The notes: generated from the letters alone by a model not told the origin. Shown: positions 1-8,523, counted from the first letter of the stretch. The stretch is 51,193 bases of DNA from Dysgonamonadaceae bacterium (GCA_031253625.1 JAIRVZ010000054.1:1-51193); one strand, 5' to 3'. Made by a program: numbers and translations.

Positions 1-17
1 TGATTAGAAAATTTATC

Positions 18-161
18 ATTTAAAGAACTATTCTTTTTATTATTTAATGTTTTATTGAAAGAGCTATTAATTTTTTTATTTAATATTCTATTGGAAGATT
101 GTGTATTTTTTTTATTTAAAATATTGTTGTGAGATTCATTATTAGTTTTTGAAATATCTTC
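18..161. repeat. 36-bp degenerate tandem repeat at the left edge
   Basis: Three clear units of exactly 36 bp (18-53, 54-89, 90-125) and a fourth, weaker one (126-161). Each starts ATTnnAAGA or similar and carries a T-rich centre. On the minus strand one frame is open from 203 to the window edge. It reads as 12-residue units rich in Asn, Lys and Ser, with the shared core ILNKK or TLNNK. No ATG, GTG or TTG occurs in that frame after the stop at 206-204, so it is either a start-less remnant or non-coding. The plus strand is also open over part of it (Leu/Phe-rich) but ends at a stop near 132. A period of 36 bp fits a repetitive coding origin; function is unknown. Confidence 0.7.
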
Positions 162-189
162 AATTTTTTGGCTAAATATTATTTTACCT

Positions 190-546
190 TTATAACTTTC
201 CCTCTATAAATTTCTGCAAAACGAGCGCATGATTTTCTGCTGCATTTTTAGATGCATACAATAACGTTACAATCTTTTGGTCTCTTAGCTTGTCGATAAA
301 ATCCTTAACGGCAGAAGAATTTTCCAATTCTTTTATATACTTCTCTCGAAATTCCTCCCAATGCCCTTCTTCATTTTGATGATACCACTGACGCAGGGGA
401 GTGGACGGAGTGATATCCTTAGCCCACAGGTCGTAATGCAAATTTTCTTTTCTGATGCCTCTTGGCCATAATTTATCAACTAATACGCGGTAGCCGTCAG
501 CATTTTCTTCGGGTTCGTAAACCCGTTTAATTTTCACTTGTACCAT
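190..546 (-). CDS. DUF488 family protein (YeaO-like)
   Basis: A 118-residue soluble protein of the DUF488 family, whose biochemical role is not established. It shows the family hallmarks in order: an N-terminal beta strand (VKIKRVY), the DKLWPRG motif near residue 24-30, a PSTPLRQWY segment near 48-56, and the C-terminal core TLLYASKNAAENHALVL. Length is normal for the family (about 115-125). It stands alone and has a TAnnTTTG promoter element at 586-579 upstream. It ends just before the 36-bp repeat block. The family assignment is firm; nothing here indicates a substrate. Confidence 0.88.
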   Translation of the reverse strand: MVQVKIKRVYEPEENADGYRVLVDKLWPRGIRKENLHYDLWAKDITPSTPLRQWYHQNEEGHWEEFREKYIKELENSSAVKDFIDKLRDQKIVTLLYASKNAAENHALVLQKFIEGKL

Positions 547-578
547 AATTTATTGCTGTTCATTGATTAGAAGTCCTA

Positions 579-586
579 CAAAGTTA
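579..586 (-). promoter_or_regulatory. -7 promoter element of the DUF488 gene
   Basis: Reads TAACTTTG on the minus strand, a perfect match to the Bacteroidetes TAnnTTTG consensus, about 33 bases before the ATG at 546. Upstream, GTTG sits 21 bases away, a near match to the TTTG -33 box. Confidence 0.5.
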
Positions 587-656
587 TTACAAATCCTGAA
601 TTCTTGGCAACATATTTGCTCAAGTGATATAAAACAATTATTTACAAAAGGCGATT

Positions 657-664
657 TACTTTTG
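657..664 (+). promoter_or_regulatory. -7 promoter element of grpE-dnaJ
   Basis: TACTTTTG matches TAnnTTTG and lies 42 bases before the grpE ATG. No TTTG box is seen at the usual 19-21 base spacing. No CIRCE-type inverted repeat was seen, so heat-shock control is not visible here. Confidence 0.45.
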
Positions 665-706
665 TAACTATCTGGTATTGAAAGTAATAAAATAGTATAT
701 TTTATC

Positions 707-1270
707 ATGACAGAAAAAAAAAATCTGGAAAAACAAGAGGAATTTCAAGAAACAACTGACAATCCGACTGTAAATATGACAAATGAGCAGTTGGACGAAG
801 AAAATCAAATAACAAAAACAGATTCGGCTGACAATTCGGCTGATGAATTAGCCCAATTAAAAGATTCCCATATCCGATTAATGGCTGAATATGATAACTA
901 CCGCAAACGCACAATTAAAGAAAAAGCCGAATTAATTAGAAATGGTGGCGAGCGCGTTTTGATTGGACTGCTGCCCGTAATAGATGACTTCGAACGGGCA
1001 TTGAAAAATATTACTCCGGAAGGCGACAGCGAAAATATCGCGGAAGGAGTCTATTTGATTTACAATAAATTCATGACCTTTTTGAAACAAAATGGAGTTC
1101 AACCTATCAACGCCTTAGGAGAATTTTTTGATGATGAACTTTTTGATGCTATCGCTACGATTCCCACTCAAGATGAAGATTCAAAAGGAAAAGTTATTGA
1201 TTGTGTCTTAACCGGATATAAACTGAATGATAAAGTCATCAGGCATTCAAAAGTGGTAGTTGCAGGATAA
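707..1270 (+). CDS. grpE: nucleotide exchange factor GrpE
   Basis: GrpE, the ADP/ATP exchange factor of the cytoplasmic DnaK chaperone cycle. The 187 residues comprise a charged, disordered N-terminus (about 1-45), a coiled-coil segment (about 47-95, including RLMAEYDNYRKRTIKEKAEL), and the beta domain that contacts DnaK (about 125-187), ending in the family signature HSKVVVAG. The length is typical. It is followed by dnaJ after 121 bases that contain a palindromic repeat, so the two are probably co-transcribed; dnaK is not in the window. The start is the first ATG after the promoter element at 657-664. Identification is secure. Confidence 0.97.
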   Translation: MTEKKNLEKQEEFQETTDNPTVNMTNEQLDEENQITKTDSADNSADELAQLKDSHIRLMAEYDNYRKRTIKEKAELIRNGGERVLIGLLPVIDDFERALKNITPEGDSENIAEGVYLIYNKFMTFLKQNGVQPINALGEFFDDELFDAIATIPTQDEDSKGKVIDCVLTGYKLNDKVIRHSKVVVAG

Positions 1271-1277
1271 CCCCCAA

Positions 1278-1341
1278 CCCCTAAAGGGGAGTTAGAGAAG
1301 TGAATTTGTTCATTATACTGCGGCAAAGTCCCCTTTAGGGG
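1278..1341. repeat. CCCCTAAAGGGG-type dispersed palindrome
   Basis: Two 13-base arms, CCCCTAAAGGGGA (1278-1290) and TCCCCTTTAGGGG (1329-1341), are perfect inverted copies. Each arm is also a palindrome in itself. A further fragment (TTAGGGG) occurs near 1368. The element fills the grpE-dnaJ gap. Similar motifs recur as intergenic repeats in Bacteroidetes genomes (recollection, not searched). It could form a hairpin in the grpE-dnaJ mRNA. Confidence 0.6.
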
Positions 1342-1391
1342 AAACAACGTTCGGCGGTAGCCAATTAGGGGTAAAAATTAAACTAAACAAA

Positions 1392-2552
1392 ATGGCAAAA
1401 CGAGATTATTACGAAATCTTAGAAGTCGGTAAAAGCGCGACGAAAGAGGAGATTAAAAAAGCTTACCGACAAAAGGCAATTCAATATCACCCCGATAAAA
1501 ATCCGGACGATAAAGTTGCTGAAGAAAAATTCAAAGAAGCTGCGGAAGCATACGAAATACTGAGCGATGATAACAAACGAAGTCGTTACGATCAGTTCGG
1601 TCATGCAGGAGTCGGTGGAGCTGCCGGTGGTGGCGGATTCAGCGGTGGCGGTATGTCGATGGATGATATTTTTTCTCAATTCGGAGATATTTTCGGAGGT
1701 CATTTCGGAGGTGGTTTCAGTGGATTTAGCGGATTTGGCGGTGGCGGAAGAGGTCAGCGCGTAAATCGCGGTTCAGACTTGAGAGTTAAAGTAAAATTAA
1801 CTTTGCAGGAAATCGCCAAAGGTGTTGAAAAGAAAATTAAGGTCAAAAAATATGTACCTTGTAAAGATTGTAGCGGATCAGGTGCAGAAAACGGCTCTTC
1901 CTATACTACATGTTCTACTTGCAAGGGAACCGGTCAAACGACGCGAGTAGTAAATACCATGCTGGGTGCAATGCAAACAACAACTACTTGTAATGCTTGC
2001 GGAGGAGAAGGAAAAATCATTACCAATAAATGCAAGAACTGTAGCGGTGAAGGCGTAATAAGAGATGAAGAAGTGATTTCAATCAACATTCCGGCAGGAG
2101 TTGCCGAAGGAATGCAATTATCTCTTTCGGGCAAAGGAAATGCAGCCAGACGAGGAGGTATCAATGGTGACCTGTTAGTCGTGATTGAAGAAGAACCGCA
2201 TCCCGAACTCTTGCGCGATCAGAATGATGTTATCTACAATTTGCTGCTTAGTTTTCCGACTGCAGCTTTGGGAGGAAACGTGGAAGTTCCGACCATCGAT
2301 GCAAAAGCGAAAATCAAAATCGAACCGGGCACACAACCCGGAAAAGTATTACGACTACGAAACAAGGGTTTACCGAGCATCAACGGATATGGTACAGGCG
2401 ATTTGTTGGTAAATATCAGCGTATATGTTCCTGAAAATCTGTCGAAAGAAGAAAGAACTTCTTTGGAAGAATTGGAAAAAGGACAGAATTTCCAGCCTAC
2501 AAAATCAGTTAAAGACAAAATTTTCAGTCACTTCAGACGAATGTTCGAATAA
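1392..2552 (+). CDS. dnaJ: molecular chaperone DnaJ
   Basis: Type I DnaJ (Hsp40), which delivers unfolded proteins to DnaK and stimulates its ATPase. The 386 residues comprise a J-domain (about 4-70) with the invariant HPD at 33-35, a Gly/Phe-rich linker (about 74-125), and four CxxCxGxG zinc-binding repeats spanning 157-222 ([32 protein letters not shown]). The two C-terminal substrate-binding beta domains follow. All expected zinc ligands are present. It lies downstream of grpE. Its stop codon is the first three bases of the left arm of a 31-base perfect palindrome, so the repeat forms the gene end. Confidence 0.98.
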   Translation: MAKRDYYEILEVGKSATKEEIKKAYRQKAIQYHPDKNPDDKVAEEKFKEAAEAYEILSDDNKRSRYDQFGHAGVGGAAGGGGFSGGGMSMDDIFSQFGDIFGGHFGGGFSGFSGFGGGGRGQRVNRGSDLRVKVKLTLQEIAKGVEKKIKVKKYVPCKDCSGSGAENGSSYTTCSTCKGTGQTTRVVNTMLGAMQTTTTCNACGGEGKIITNKCKNCSGEGVIRDEEVISINIPAGVAEGMQLSLSGKGNAARRGGINGDLLVVIEEEPHPELLRDQNDVIYNLLLSFPTAALGGNVEVPTIDAKAKIKIEPGTQPGKVLRLRNKGLPSINGYGTGDLLVNISVYVPENLSKEERTSLEELEKGQNFQPTKSVKDKIFSHFRRMFE

Positions 2553-2648
2553 GAACGCAGATGACGCGGATAACGCGGATTTCCGCAGAGAATATTTCAA
2601 TATAAAAATCTGCGCACATCCGCGTTATCCGCGTCATCTGCGTTCTTA
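2550..2648. repeat. perfect 31-bp inverted repeat, copy 1 of a dispersed hairpin element
   Basis: The arms 2550-2580 and 2618-2648 are identical inverted copies over all 31 bases (core GCAGATGACGCGGATAACGC), around a 37-base centre that itself has partial pairing. It lies between convergent dnaJ and the C69 dipeptidase. It contains the dnaJ stop codon and ends one base before the dipeptidase stop. A second copy is at 12841-12937. There is no open reading frame, so it is a REP- or MITE-like element. It may also act as a bidirectional terminator or mRNA stabiliser. Confidence 0.85.
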
Positions 2649-4307
2649 TTAAAACTCTCTAACTTTTAATTTATCTCCGGTATCTTTCACAATCATTCGG
2701 TAATGTCGTTCGTTATATCCCGGACGAGTCGGAGAAATTGGATTGCCATGTTCGTTTCTTTTGAATTGTCCATTTTCTTCTTTCCTGACAATGCCATCCG
2801 TATATTTAATTAACATGCGCTCTCCGAGTCCTTTCCAAGTGGAGAAAGCGTTTTGAGCTTCTTTGATACTGTAATTGGTAAGAAATGATATGGTTTGACC
2901 TTTATGGGTCATGGGAAACATTCTTTCTTCCATCAATAATTCATAAGCTTTTCGCTCAATTAGAAGTTGCATTTTGAAAAAACCGTTTTCTAATTCGGAT
3001 TGTACGGCTACAATCTCCGGAGCCATTTGCGAATAGCGCGGATAAGCCATATTAGCTACCCAGTTGTGAATCCAAAAAGAAGAAGTCCACGAAAAAGTGT
3101 ACAAATCTCCATTTCCTACGCGAAAACATTCCGGAGTTTGAGTCATGTTTGCATACATGGGCGTATAGACCGTAAATGTGGCATCATCTACGCCAAACCA
3201 AAGCAAAGCACCCACTTCATCGGGCAACGAATTACGCATCTGCCCAACGAATGTAAATCCTGTTTGTTGCGTTGCGATGGGACGTTCGTTAATGTATTCC
3301 ACGCTGTCGACTTTCCAAATTAACGGAGCGAAACGCATAGGAGAATAGAATGAACCGGCTCCTATATCAACAGTCATGTCGAAATAGGTTCCTTCGTAGT
3401 GGTCGCGCATGGCAGCCATAATATCTTGCACACTTAACTTGCGATCGGGCTTGATATAAAGCGGCATAATGTTATCCGGATTATCTCCTTTGGCAAAGTC
3501 TATCCATTTTTCTGCGTTTTTATAGAACTTATTGAAAAACGACCAAACTCGTGCCTCGCAAATCCGTAATGCCATAAAATCGTAAGGAGCGTATGCTTTG
3601 GTAAAACTGAAATCTTTATCTGCTCCTGAAAAATAACCTTTTTCCCGGGCAAAAGAGATAACGTCTTTTGAGTAGACACAGTTTTCTTTATCATTCAACG
3701 GAAACTGTTGAATCCTTGCCTGATTGGCATGAGCGGAAATACAATCATCGGGTATTCTGACAGCCACCCAAACGGCACCTTTGCGCCCGGGGCCTTTTCC
3801 AATCATTTCCATAATCCAAACTTCGTTTTTATCAACGATAGAAAAAGACTCTCCTGTGCTGTAATATCCGTATTTTTCTACCAAATCGGTCATGATAGAG
3901 ATGGCTTCTCTTGCTGTTTTTGCGCGTTGAAGGGTGATATAAATAAGACTTCCGTAATCCATGATTCCGGTAGAGTCTGCCAATTCTTCGCGACCGGTAA
4001 ATGTAGTTTCACCAATACAAAGCTGATGTTCGTTCATATTTCCGATAACATTGTAGGTCTGTTTCACCTGAGGAATTTGTCCCAAAAATTTTCCGGTATC
4101 CCATTCGTATACATTTAATAAAGTTCCTTCGGGATGACTCGCCGCCGGCCAATGATAAAGTTCTCCGAAAAGAGCGTAAGAATCGGCAGAGTAAGAAACC
4201 ATGGTTGAACCATCTGTAGAGGCCGATTTTCCTACTAACAAGTTGGTACAACACCAAGCGGAAGCTATCGGCAAGCTTATCAATACTGTAAGAAATATTT
4301 TTTTCAT
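2649..4307 (-). CDS. C69 family dipeptidase (secreted)
   Basis: Peptidase family C69 (PepD/U34-like), an N-terminal nucleophile hydrolase that cleaves dipeptides. Residues 1-18 form a signal peptide. The family start motif follows directly: CTNLLVGKSASTDGS, with Cys20 as the expected nucleophile exposed by processing. The rest of the 552 residues is typical of the longer Bacteroidetes members, including STGESFSIVDKNEVWIMEM. It starts one base after the stop of the upstream glycosyltransferase, so the two form an operon driven from 5317-5287. A periplasmic location is inferred from the signal peptide. The link to a glycosyltransferase is unexplained. Confidence 0.9.
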   Translation of the reverse strand: MKKIFLTVLISLPIASAWCCTNLLVGKSASTDGSTMVSYSADSYALFGELYHWPAASHPEGTLLNVYEWDTGKFLGQIPQVKQTYNVIGNMNEHQLCIGETTFTGREELADSTGIMDYGSLIYITLQRAKTAREAISIMTDLVEKYGYYSTGESFSIVDKNEVWIMEMIGKGPGRKGAVWVAVRIPDDCISAHANQARIQQFPLNDKENCVYSKDVISFAREKGYFSGADKDFSFTKAYAPYDFMALRICEARVWSFFNKFYKNAEKWIDFAKGDNPDNIMPLYIKPDRKLSVQDIMAAMRDHYEGTYFDMTVDIGAGSFYSPMRFAPLIWKVDSVEYINERPIATQQTGFTFVGQMRNSLPDEVGALLWFGVDDATFTVYTPMYANMTQTPECFRVGNGDLYTFSWTSSFWIHNWVANMAYPRYSQMAPEIVAVQSELENGFFKMQLLIERKAYELLMEERMFPMTHKGQTISFLTNYSIKEAQNAFSTWKGLGERMLIKYTDGIVRKEENGQFKRNEHGNPISPTRPGYNERHYRMIVKDTGDKLKVREF

Positions 4308-4308
4308 A

Positions 4309-5259
4309 TTAGTTTTTTATACCAAATATTTGACAGAGTTTATCGCAAACCTTCCTAATAAGTCTAGGACTTTTGCGGTAAAGAAACCATATCATTGGAG
4401 CCCCTACAAGGCGAGAAAATCTTCCTTTGAGGATAAATTTTAAAATATAGCGGGTTCCCCCCGGAGGAATGCCAAAGCTTCTCAAATACAGAATAAAATG
4501 ATATTCCCGGCTGAGAACCGTTCTTGATATAATTGGATTCGTATGAAGATAAAGATGGTCAAAAAATCGTCTTTCCGACTCCATCCTCATTTTAAAATTA
4601 GCCAAAGAAGGCTTACGCATGGTAGAACCGTCTCTTTGAAGGTAATAATATTTGCCTGATGTGGAGTAGCCAATAGATTTTACCGTGCTGTGAATTTCCG
4701 GAAAAATCCATGTATCTTCATAAACTCTACCTTCAGGGAATCTTATATTTTGAAAAACAGATGATTTGAAAATTCTTCCCCAAACTTCCCATGGAGAAAT
4801 CCCATAATATATCTCTTTGACTGTTTTAATGTCATATTTTTTGACGAAAGACTCTGTGATAGGATGATCTGAGGGATAAACTGTTCCATCTTCATGAACA
4901 CGAACAAAAGGGAAACCAATCATATCGGCATCTCCAAAAGCATCAATCAGGTCCATCACACCCTTTATAGTAGTCGTATCCAAATAATCATCTGAATCAA
5001 CAAAACAAATATGATCTCCGGTCATGATATCCAAAGCTTCATTTCTGGCCTTGCTTTGTCCTCCATTGGGTTGATCTATAATAATTATTCTATTGTCGGC
5101 TTTTTCATATTCTCGAAGGATAGAAAGAGAATTATCGGTACTCCCATCATTAACCAAAATGATTTCCAAATCGGAATAGGTTTGGTTAACTATAGAATCC
5201 AAGCATTTTCTTAGATATGCTTCTACATTATACACCGGAACTATTACTGATACCTTCAT
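4309..5259 (-). CDS. family 2 glycosyltransferase
   Basis: GT-A fold inverting glycosyltransferase that transfers a nucleotide-activated sugar to an unknown acceptor. Of 316 residues, the catalytic half (about 1-215) shows the GT2 opening VSVIVPVYNVE, the NDGSTD nucleotide-binding motif near 38-43, GGQSKARNEAL, and the metal-binding DSDDY motif near 87-91. The C-terminal 100 residues are basic and may associate with the membrane. It is the first gene of a two-gene unit with the C69 dipeptidase and has a consensus promoter 27 bases upstream. Donor and acceptor cannot be told from the sequence. Confidence 0.92.
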   Translation of the reverse strand: MKVSVIVPVYNVEAYLRKCLDSIVNQTYSDLEIILVNDGSTDNSLSILREYEKADNRIIIIDQPNGGQSKARNEALDIMTGDHICFVDSDDYLDTTTIKGVMDLIDAFGDADMIGFPFVRVHEDGTVYPSDHPITESFVKKYDIKTVKEIYYGISPWEVWGRIFKSSVFQNIRFPEGRVYEDTWIFPEIHSTVKSIGYSTSGKYYYLQRDGSTMRKPSLANFKMRMESERRFFDHLYLHTNPIISRTVLSREYHFILYLRSFGIPPGGTRYILKFILKGRFSRLVGAPMIWFLYRKSPRLIRKVCDKLCQIFGIKN

Positions 5260-5286
5260 AAATATTAACGTAAATTATCCTTTCAA

Positions 5287-5317
5287 CAAAGGTAATGATA
5301 ATTTGTAGAAATGCAAA
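5287..5317 (-). promoter_or_regulatory. full -33/-7 promoter of the GT2-dipeptidase unit
   Basis: On the minus strand TTTG (5317-5314) is followed after exactly 19 bases by TACCTTTG (5294-5287), a textbook Bacteroidetes promoter. It lies between the terminator at 5347-5385 and the GT2 start at 5259. Confidence 0.72.
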
Positions 5318-5346
5318 CTTGATGAAGATTTACGGTATAATGTCTA

Positions 5347-5385
5347 TAAAAAAAGAAACCGCCTCAAAAGAGGCGGTTTCTTTTA
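5347..5385 (-). terminator. rho-independent terminator of the small lipoprotein gene
   Basis: An 11-base perfect stem (GAAACCGCCTC 5355-5365 with 5370-5380) and an AAAA loop. On the minus strand it is followed by a long U tract. It lies 23 bases past the stop of the 57-residue lipoprotein gene and insulates it from the GT2 promoter. Confidence 0.88.
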
Positions 5386-5407
5386 TCTTTTCAAACGCGA
5401 GAAGAGA

Positions 5408-5581
5408 TTATTCAGCAACAACTTCTTCGATAGCGATAACATCTCCATCAACAGCAACTGAATCAGCTTCAACTTGTTCTATTACAACTTCCTCAACAGG
5501 CTCAACAACTGGAGCAGGTTTTTTACAAGATGCAAAACTTACAGCAACGATAACAGCAGCAAACAATACTAACTTTTTCAT
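5408..5581 (-). CDS. tiny Val/Glu-rich lipoprotein
   Basis: A 57-residue gene that is easy to miss. It starts MKKLVLFAAVIVAVSFASC, a signal peptide with lipobox SFAS-C and lipidated Cys19. A short acidic tail follows, rich in Val and Glu (PVVEPVEEVV, ending IEEVVAE). No known domain is recognised. It is bracketed by its own promoter element (5660-5653) and a strong terminator (5347-5385), so it is a single-gene transcript. Small acidic lipoproteins of this kind recur in Bacteroidales (recollection). The likely location is the periplasmic face of the inner or outer membrane. The role is unknown. Confidence 0.82.
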   Translation of the reverse strand: MKKLVLFAAVIVAVSFASCKKPAPVVEPVEEVVIEQVEADSVAVDGDVIAIEEVVAE

Positions 5582-5652
5582 TTTCTAATTAATTAAAACG
5601 GTAAAACTTATATAAAACTTATCATTTTTAGATTTCCTCTCGAAAACTGGCG

Positions 5653-5686
5653 CAAAGTTAAACATTTTTGTTTAATAAAAAACAAA
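5653..5686 (-). promoter_or_regulatory. promoter of the small lipoprotein gene
   Basis: On the minus strand TTTG (5686-5683) and TAACTTTG (5660-5653) are separated by 22 bases, one more than the usual range. It lies about 70 bases before the ATG at 5581. Confidence 0.6.
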
Positions 5687-5708
5687 TTTTATTATATTTT
5701 TTTTACTA

Positions 5709-7364
5709 TTATTGATACAAATACCTTTTTATACTCTTTTTAGGCGTTTTTTCAAACTCCATTGGGTATAATTGAATTTCTGCTATCCTTTCGTAAGGAG
5801 CTACCATTTCGTTCAAAGTTTTCTTATTTTCATTCATAAGATCGGATAATTTATCCGATTCGATTCCTGTTTCATCAAGAGCATCGTAATCCGGATAAAC
5901 AAGCGCAACGAGTTTTCTATCTCTTTCAATAATTAAACTTTCCATTACAAATGGAAGATTATTGAGTTTCGATTCTATTTCTTCCGGATAGATATTTTGT
6001 CCACTGGCTCCGAGTATCATGCTTTTTGAACGCCCGCGAATAAAAATGCGATCGTTTTTATCAATAGTTCCCAAATCTCCTGTTTTCAACCAGCCGTCTT
6101 CTGTAAATGATGCTTTGGTGGCTTCTTCATTTTTATAATAGCCGGCCATTACATTTTCACCTCTAACTTGTATTTCTCCTGCAATATTATATGGGTCTTC
6201 CGAATCGATGCGAACTTCCATAATATCCAATATCTTTCCGCAAGAAGTAGGAACAAAAGTTGCATAAGTATCAAAACTGATTAATGGTGCACATTCTGTC
6301 ATACCATAACCAACCATAAAGGGGAATTTTATTTTGTACAAGAATTCTTCCACTTCTTTATTTAAAGGAGCGCCACCGATGATGACTTGTTCAAAATTAC
6401 CGCCCATAGCATCCATCAGTTTTTTGCGTATTTTGGCATAGATCTGAGCATCAAGAATCGGGATACTCAATGCCAAACGCATAGGTCTTTTAGCCAATAA
6501 GGGTAAAATCATCTTTTTATAAATTTTTTCCAAAATCAGCGGTACGGTAATCACAATGTTTGGCCGTACTTCTTCAAAAGCTTTCATCAGAATTTTAGGA
6601 GATGGCGTTTTCCCCAAGAAAGTTACATGGCATCCTATTGAAATTGAATATAAAAATTCGAATGCACAGCCATAAGTATGCGCCAAAGGAAGAAATGATA
6701 AAATAGCTTCACCTCGTCTTAAAATATTTTGTCGTGTTACAAATGTAAGATTTCCGGCCAGATTATTACCCATAATCATAACTCCTTTGCTGAAACCCGT
6801 AGTGCCGGAAGTATAATTCAAAACAACCACTTTTTCATTTGGTACATCGGCATAAGCTATATCATCTTTAGTAAATCCGTTGGGATATTTTTCTTTGAAT
6901 TTAGTTTCTATTCGAGCTATTACCTGATCGATATTTTCTTTTTCTTTTTGATGCAACACCCTGAAATCAGTAAGAGAAATGGTTGCTTTAAGCTCTTTCA
7001 TTTTGTCTTCGTCCAAACTTTCCCAAATCCGATCGGAAGAAAACAACAACAATGATTCGGAATGATTTATAATGTGTTGAACATCATTAGGGTTAAAATC
7101 AGCAAGGATGGGCACTATTACGGCACCGTATGTTACAGATGCCAAATAAGAAATCGCCCAATTAGTTGTATCCCCTCCTATTAACGCTATTTTATCGCCC
7201 TCTTTAATTCCTGCCCCCTCAAGTATGATATGCAGTTTTGCTATTTCTTTAGCAACATCACTATAATTAATCGTTTTTGCCTCTCCATAATTCGACATTG
7301 CAGGCAAATCCCAGTTATATTTAAAACCGTCTTCAAATAACTTGATAAAATTTTCTTTAATCAT
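5709..7364 (-). CDS. long-chain acyl-CoA synthetase (AMP-binding)
   Basis: Adenylate-forming enzyme that activates a fatty acid with ATP and CoA. The phosphate-binding motif is NYTSGTTGFSKGV (about residues 186-198). The adenylate motif YGMTE and the hinge TGDLG are present, followed by the C-terminal AMP-binding cap. The 551 residues are normal for FadD/FAA-like Bacteroidetes enzymes. A GTG nine bases upstream (7373) could also start it. ATG at 7364 is preferred because the GTG form only adds MCI. It has a near-consensus promoter at 7419-7390. The substrate could be long-chain fatty acid or another carboxylate; membrane-lipid or fatty-acid salvage use is inferred. Confidence 0.92.
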   Translation of the reverse strand: MIKENFIKLFEDGFKYNWDLPAMSNYGEAKTINYSDVAKEIAKLHIILEGAGIKEGDKIALIGGDTTNWAISYLASVTYGAVIVPILADFNPNDVQHIINHSESLLLFSSDRIWESLDEDKMKELKATISLTDFRVLHQKEKENIDQVIARIETKFKEKYPNGFTKDDIAYADVPNEKVVVLNYTSGTTGFSKGVMIMGNNLAGNLTFVTRQNILRRGEAILSFLPLAHTYGCAFEFLYSISIGCHVTFLGKTPSPKILMKAFEEVRPNIVITVPLILEKIYKKMILPLLAKRPMRLALSIPILDAQIYAKIRKKLMDAMGGNFEQVIIGGAPLNKEVEEFLYKIKFPFMVGYGMTECAPLISFDTYATFVPTSCGKILDIMEVRIDSEDPYNIAGEIQVRGENVMAGYYKNEEATKASFTEDGWLKTGDLGTIDKNDRIFIRGRSKSMILGASGQNIYPEEIESKLNNLPFVMESLIIERDRKLVALVYPDYDALDETGIESDKLSDLMNENKKTLNEMVAPYERIAEIQLYPMEFEKTPKKSIKRYLYQ

Positions 7365-7389
7365 AATGCACACTTTTTATAATTCTGTG

Positions 7390-7419
7390 CAAAAATAGTA
7401 AAGATTTTGAAAAAACAAA
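7390..7419 (-). promoter_or_regulatory. promoter of the acyl-CoA synthetase gene
   Basis: On the minus strand TTTG (7419-7416) and TATTTTTG (7397-7390) are separated by 18 bases, close to the Bacteroidetes consensus. It lies 26 bases before the ATG at 7364. Confidence 0.5.
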
Positions 7420-7461
7420 AAAATGCTTGGTCGACAGGAACATTTTTTTTGATAAGCAGAC

Positions 7462-8523
7462 CTATTTATTATCATTATAATCTTTTATCAACCCATTGCA
7501 TAACCAGTTAGCAATTGCCTGACGATTATCACTATCCAAATAACGTTGGCGATCCTTGCCTTCATGTTGCATATTGCCCAATTCGATTAATACGGAAATC
7601 GGAGTTGTGTTGCGCAATACATGATAGTTAGGGTGAACAACCAATCCTTTATATGGCCGGTTGGGTTGACTTTTCTTGTAATGTTCCCGAACGGTTTTCT
7701 CTAAAGTGTTTGCCAATTGTTTGCCTTTGGCATTGTTTTCCGAATAATTGAAAAATATATCTACAGATTGACTCTTCGGACGGCTATCCCAATGAATAAA
7801 AACAGCCCGCTGGTATTTTGCATTGGATTTTTTACTTAAAGCATTTATTTTATTGCACTGCTGATTCAATCGTTTTATTACATCTTTTTTATCATAGCCT
7901 TGGTGTATTTTTTCTCCCATACATGTTTCCTGATTGTCTTTAGGATCCGTAGTTTTGTTGTTAGATAAATATTTATCATCACGAATCCCATCTTTGGAAT
8001 CTTGAATGATAATATGCACAGTTGCTCCTTCTTGTAATAAGTTTCGTGCTAATCGTAACATAACATCGTAGTTATATTCGTCTTCGTGTAATTCTATATT
8101 TCCTATTTTGGTAATCGCTCCGGGGTCGGGACCGCCATGTCCGCTGACTAAAAAGAAACAGGCTCCCTTTAAACGATCTGACATTATTTCATATTTGGCT
8201 GATTTTTCCCCAAATAAAGGTTCTGTTCCTGTTCCTAAAGTCGTTTGTTGCGTTGTGTTTGTTTTTGAATCGGGTTTTACTATTGAATCAACTTTCACTA
8301 ATGGAGGCAATTGATACGAAATTCCCAGTTTCAAACTTTGATCTTCTCCCAATTTATCCCGGTTCAATTCTAAAAACTTTTGATAATATCCGCTTTCCGA
8401 TCGATTATTACGCCTTAGAAATGCGTGAATTCCTTCTCCTTGTATGGGTTCTGCAAAATCTTGGCTGAAAGCAAAAAAAATTGATAACGTAGTGAATAAC
8501 AGCAAAGTAAATACTTTTTTCAT
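7462..8523 (-). CDS. N-acetylmuramoyl-L-alanine amidase (Amidase_3)
   Basis: Zinc amidase that cleaves the bond between the MurNAc lactyl group and L-alanine in peptidoglycan. A signal peptide (1-20) is followed by a region (about 25-75) ending in LGISYQLPPL that looks like a LysM-type or related wall-binding segment, then a linker. The catalytic domain covers about 120-353. Zinc ligands are visible: His129 in SGHGGPDPGA, Glu147 (HEDEYNYDV, the ExxxN pattern) and a later His in FIHWDSRP. The catalytic Glu lies in VLIELGNM. The 353 residues match the Bacteroidales form. It has its own strong promoter at 8577-8547. It acts in the periplasm, probably in cell separation or wall turnover. Confidence 0.92.
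   Translation of the reverse strand: MKKVFTLLLFTTLSIFFAFSQDFAEPIQGEGIHAFLRRNNRSESGYYQKFLELNRDKLGEDQSLKLGISYQLPPLVKVDSIVKPDSKTNTTQQTTLGTGTEPLFGEKSAKYEIMSDRLKGACFFLVSGHGGPDPGAITKIGNIELHEDEYNYDVMLRLARNLLQEGATVHIIIQDSKDGIRDDKYLSNNKTTDPKDNQETCMGEKIHQGYDKKDVIKRLNQQCNKINALSKKSNAKYQRAVFIHWDSRPKSQSVDIFFNYSENNAKGKQLANTLEKTVREHYKKSQPNRPYKGLVVHPNYHVLRNTTPISVLIELGNMQHEGKDRQRYLDSDNRQAIANWLCNGLIKDYNDNK

Noticed and set aside
1-132. Plus-strand Leu/Phe-rich open frame over the 36-bp repeats
   Set aside because: It follows a stop at the window edge, has no start codon and ends at a stop near 132; it mirrors the AT-rich repeat.
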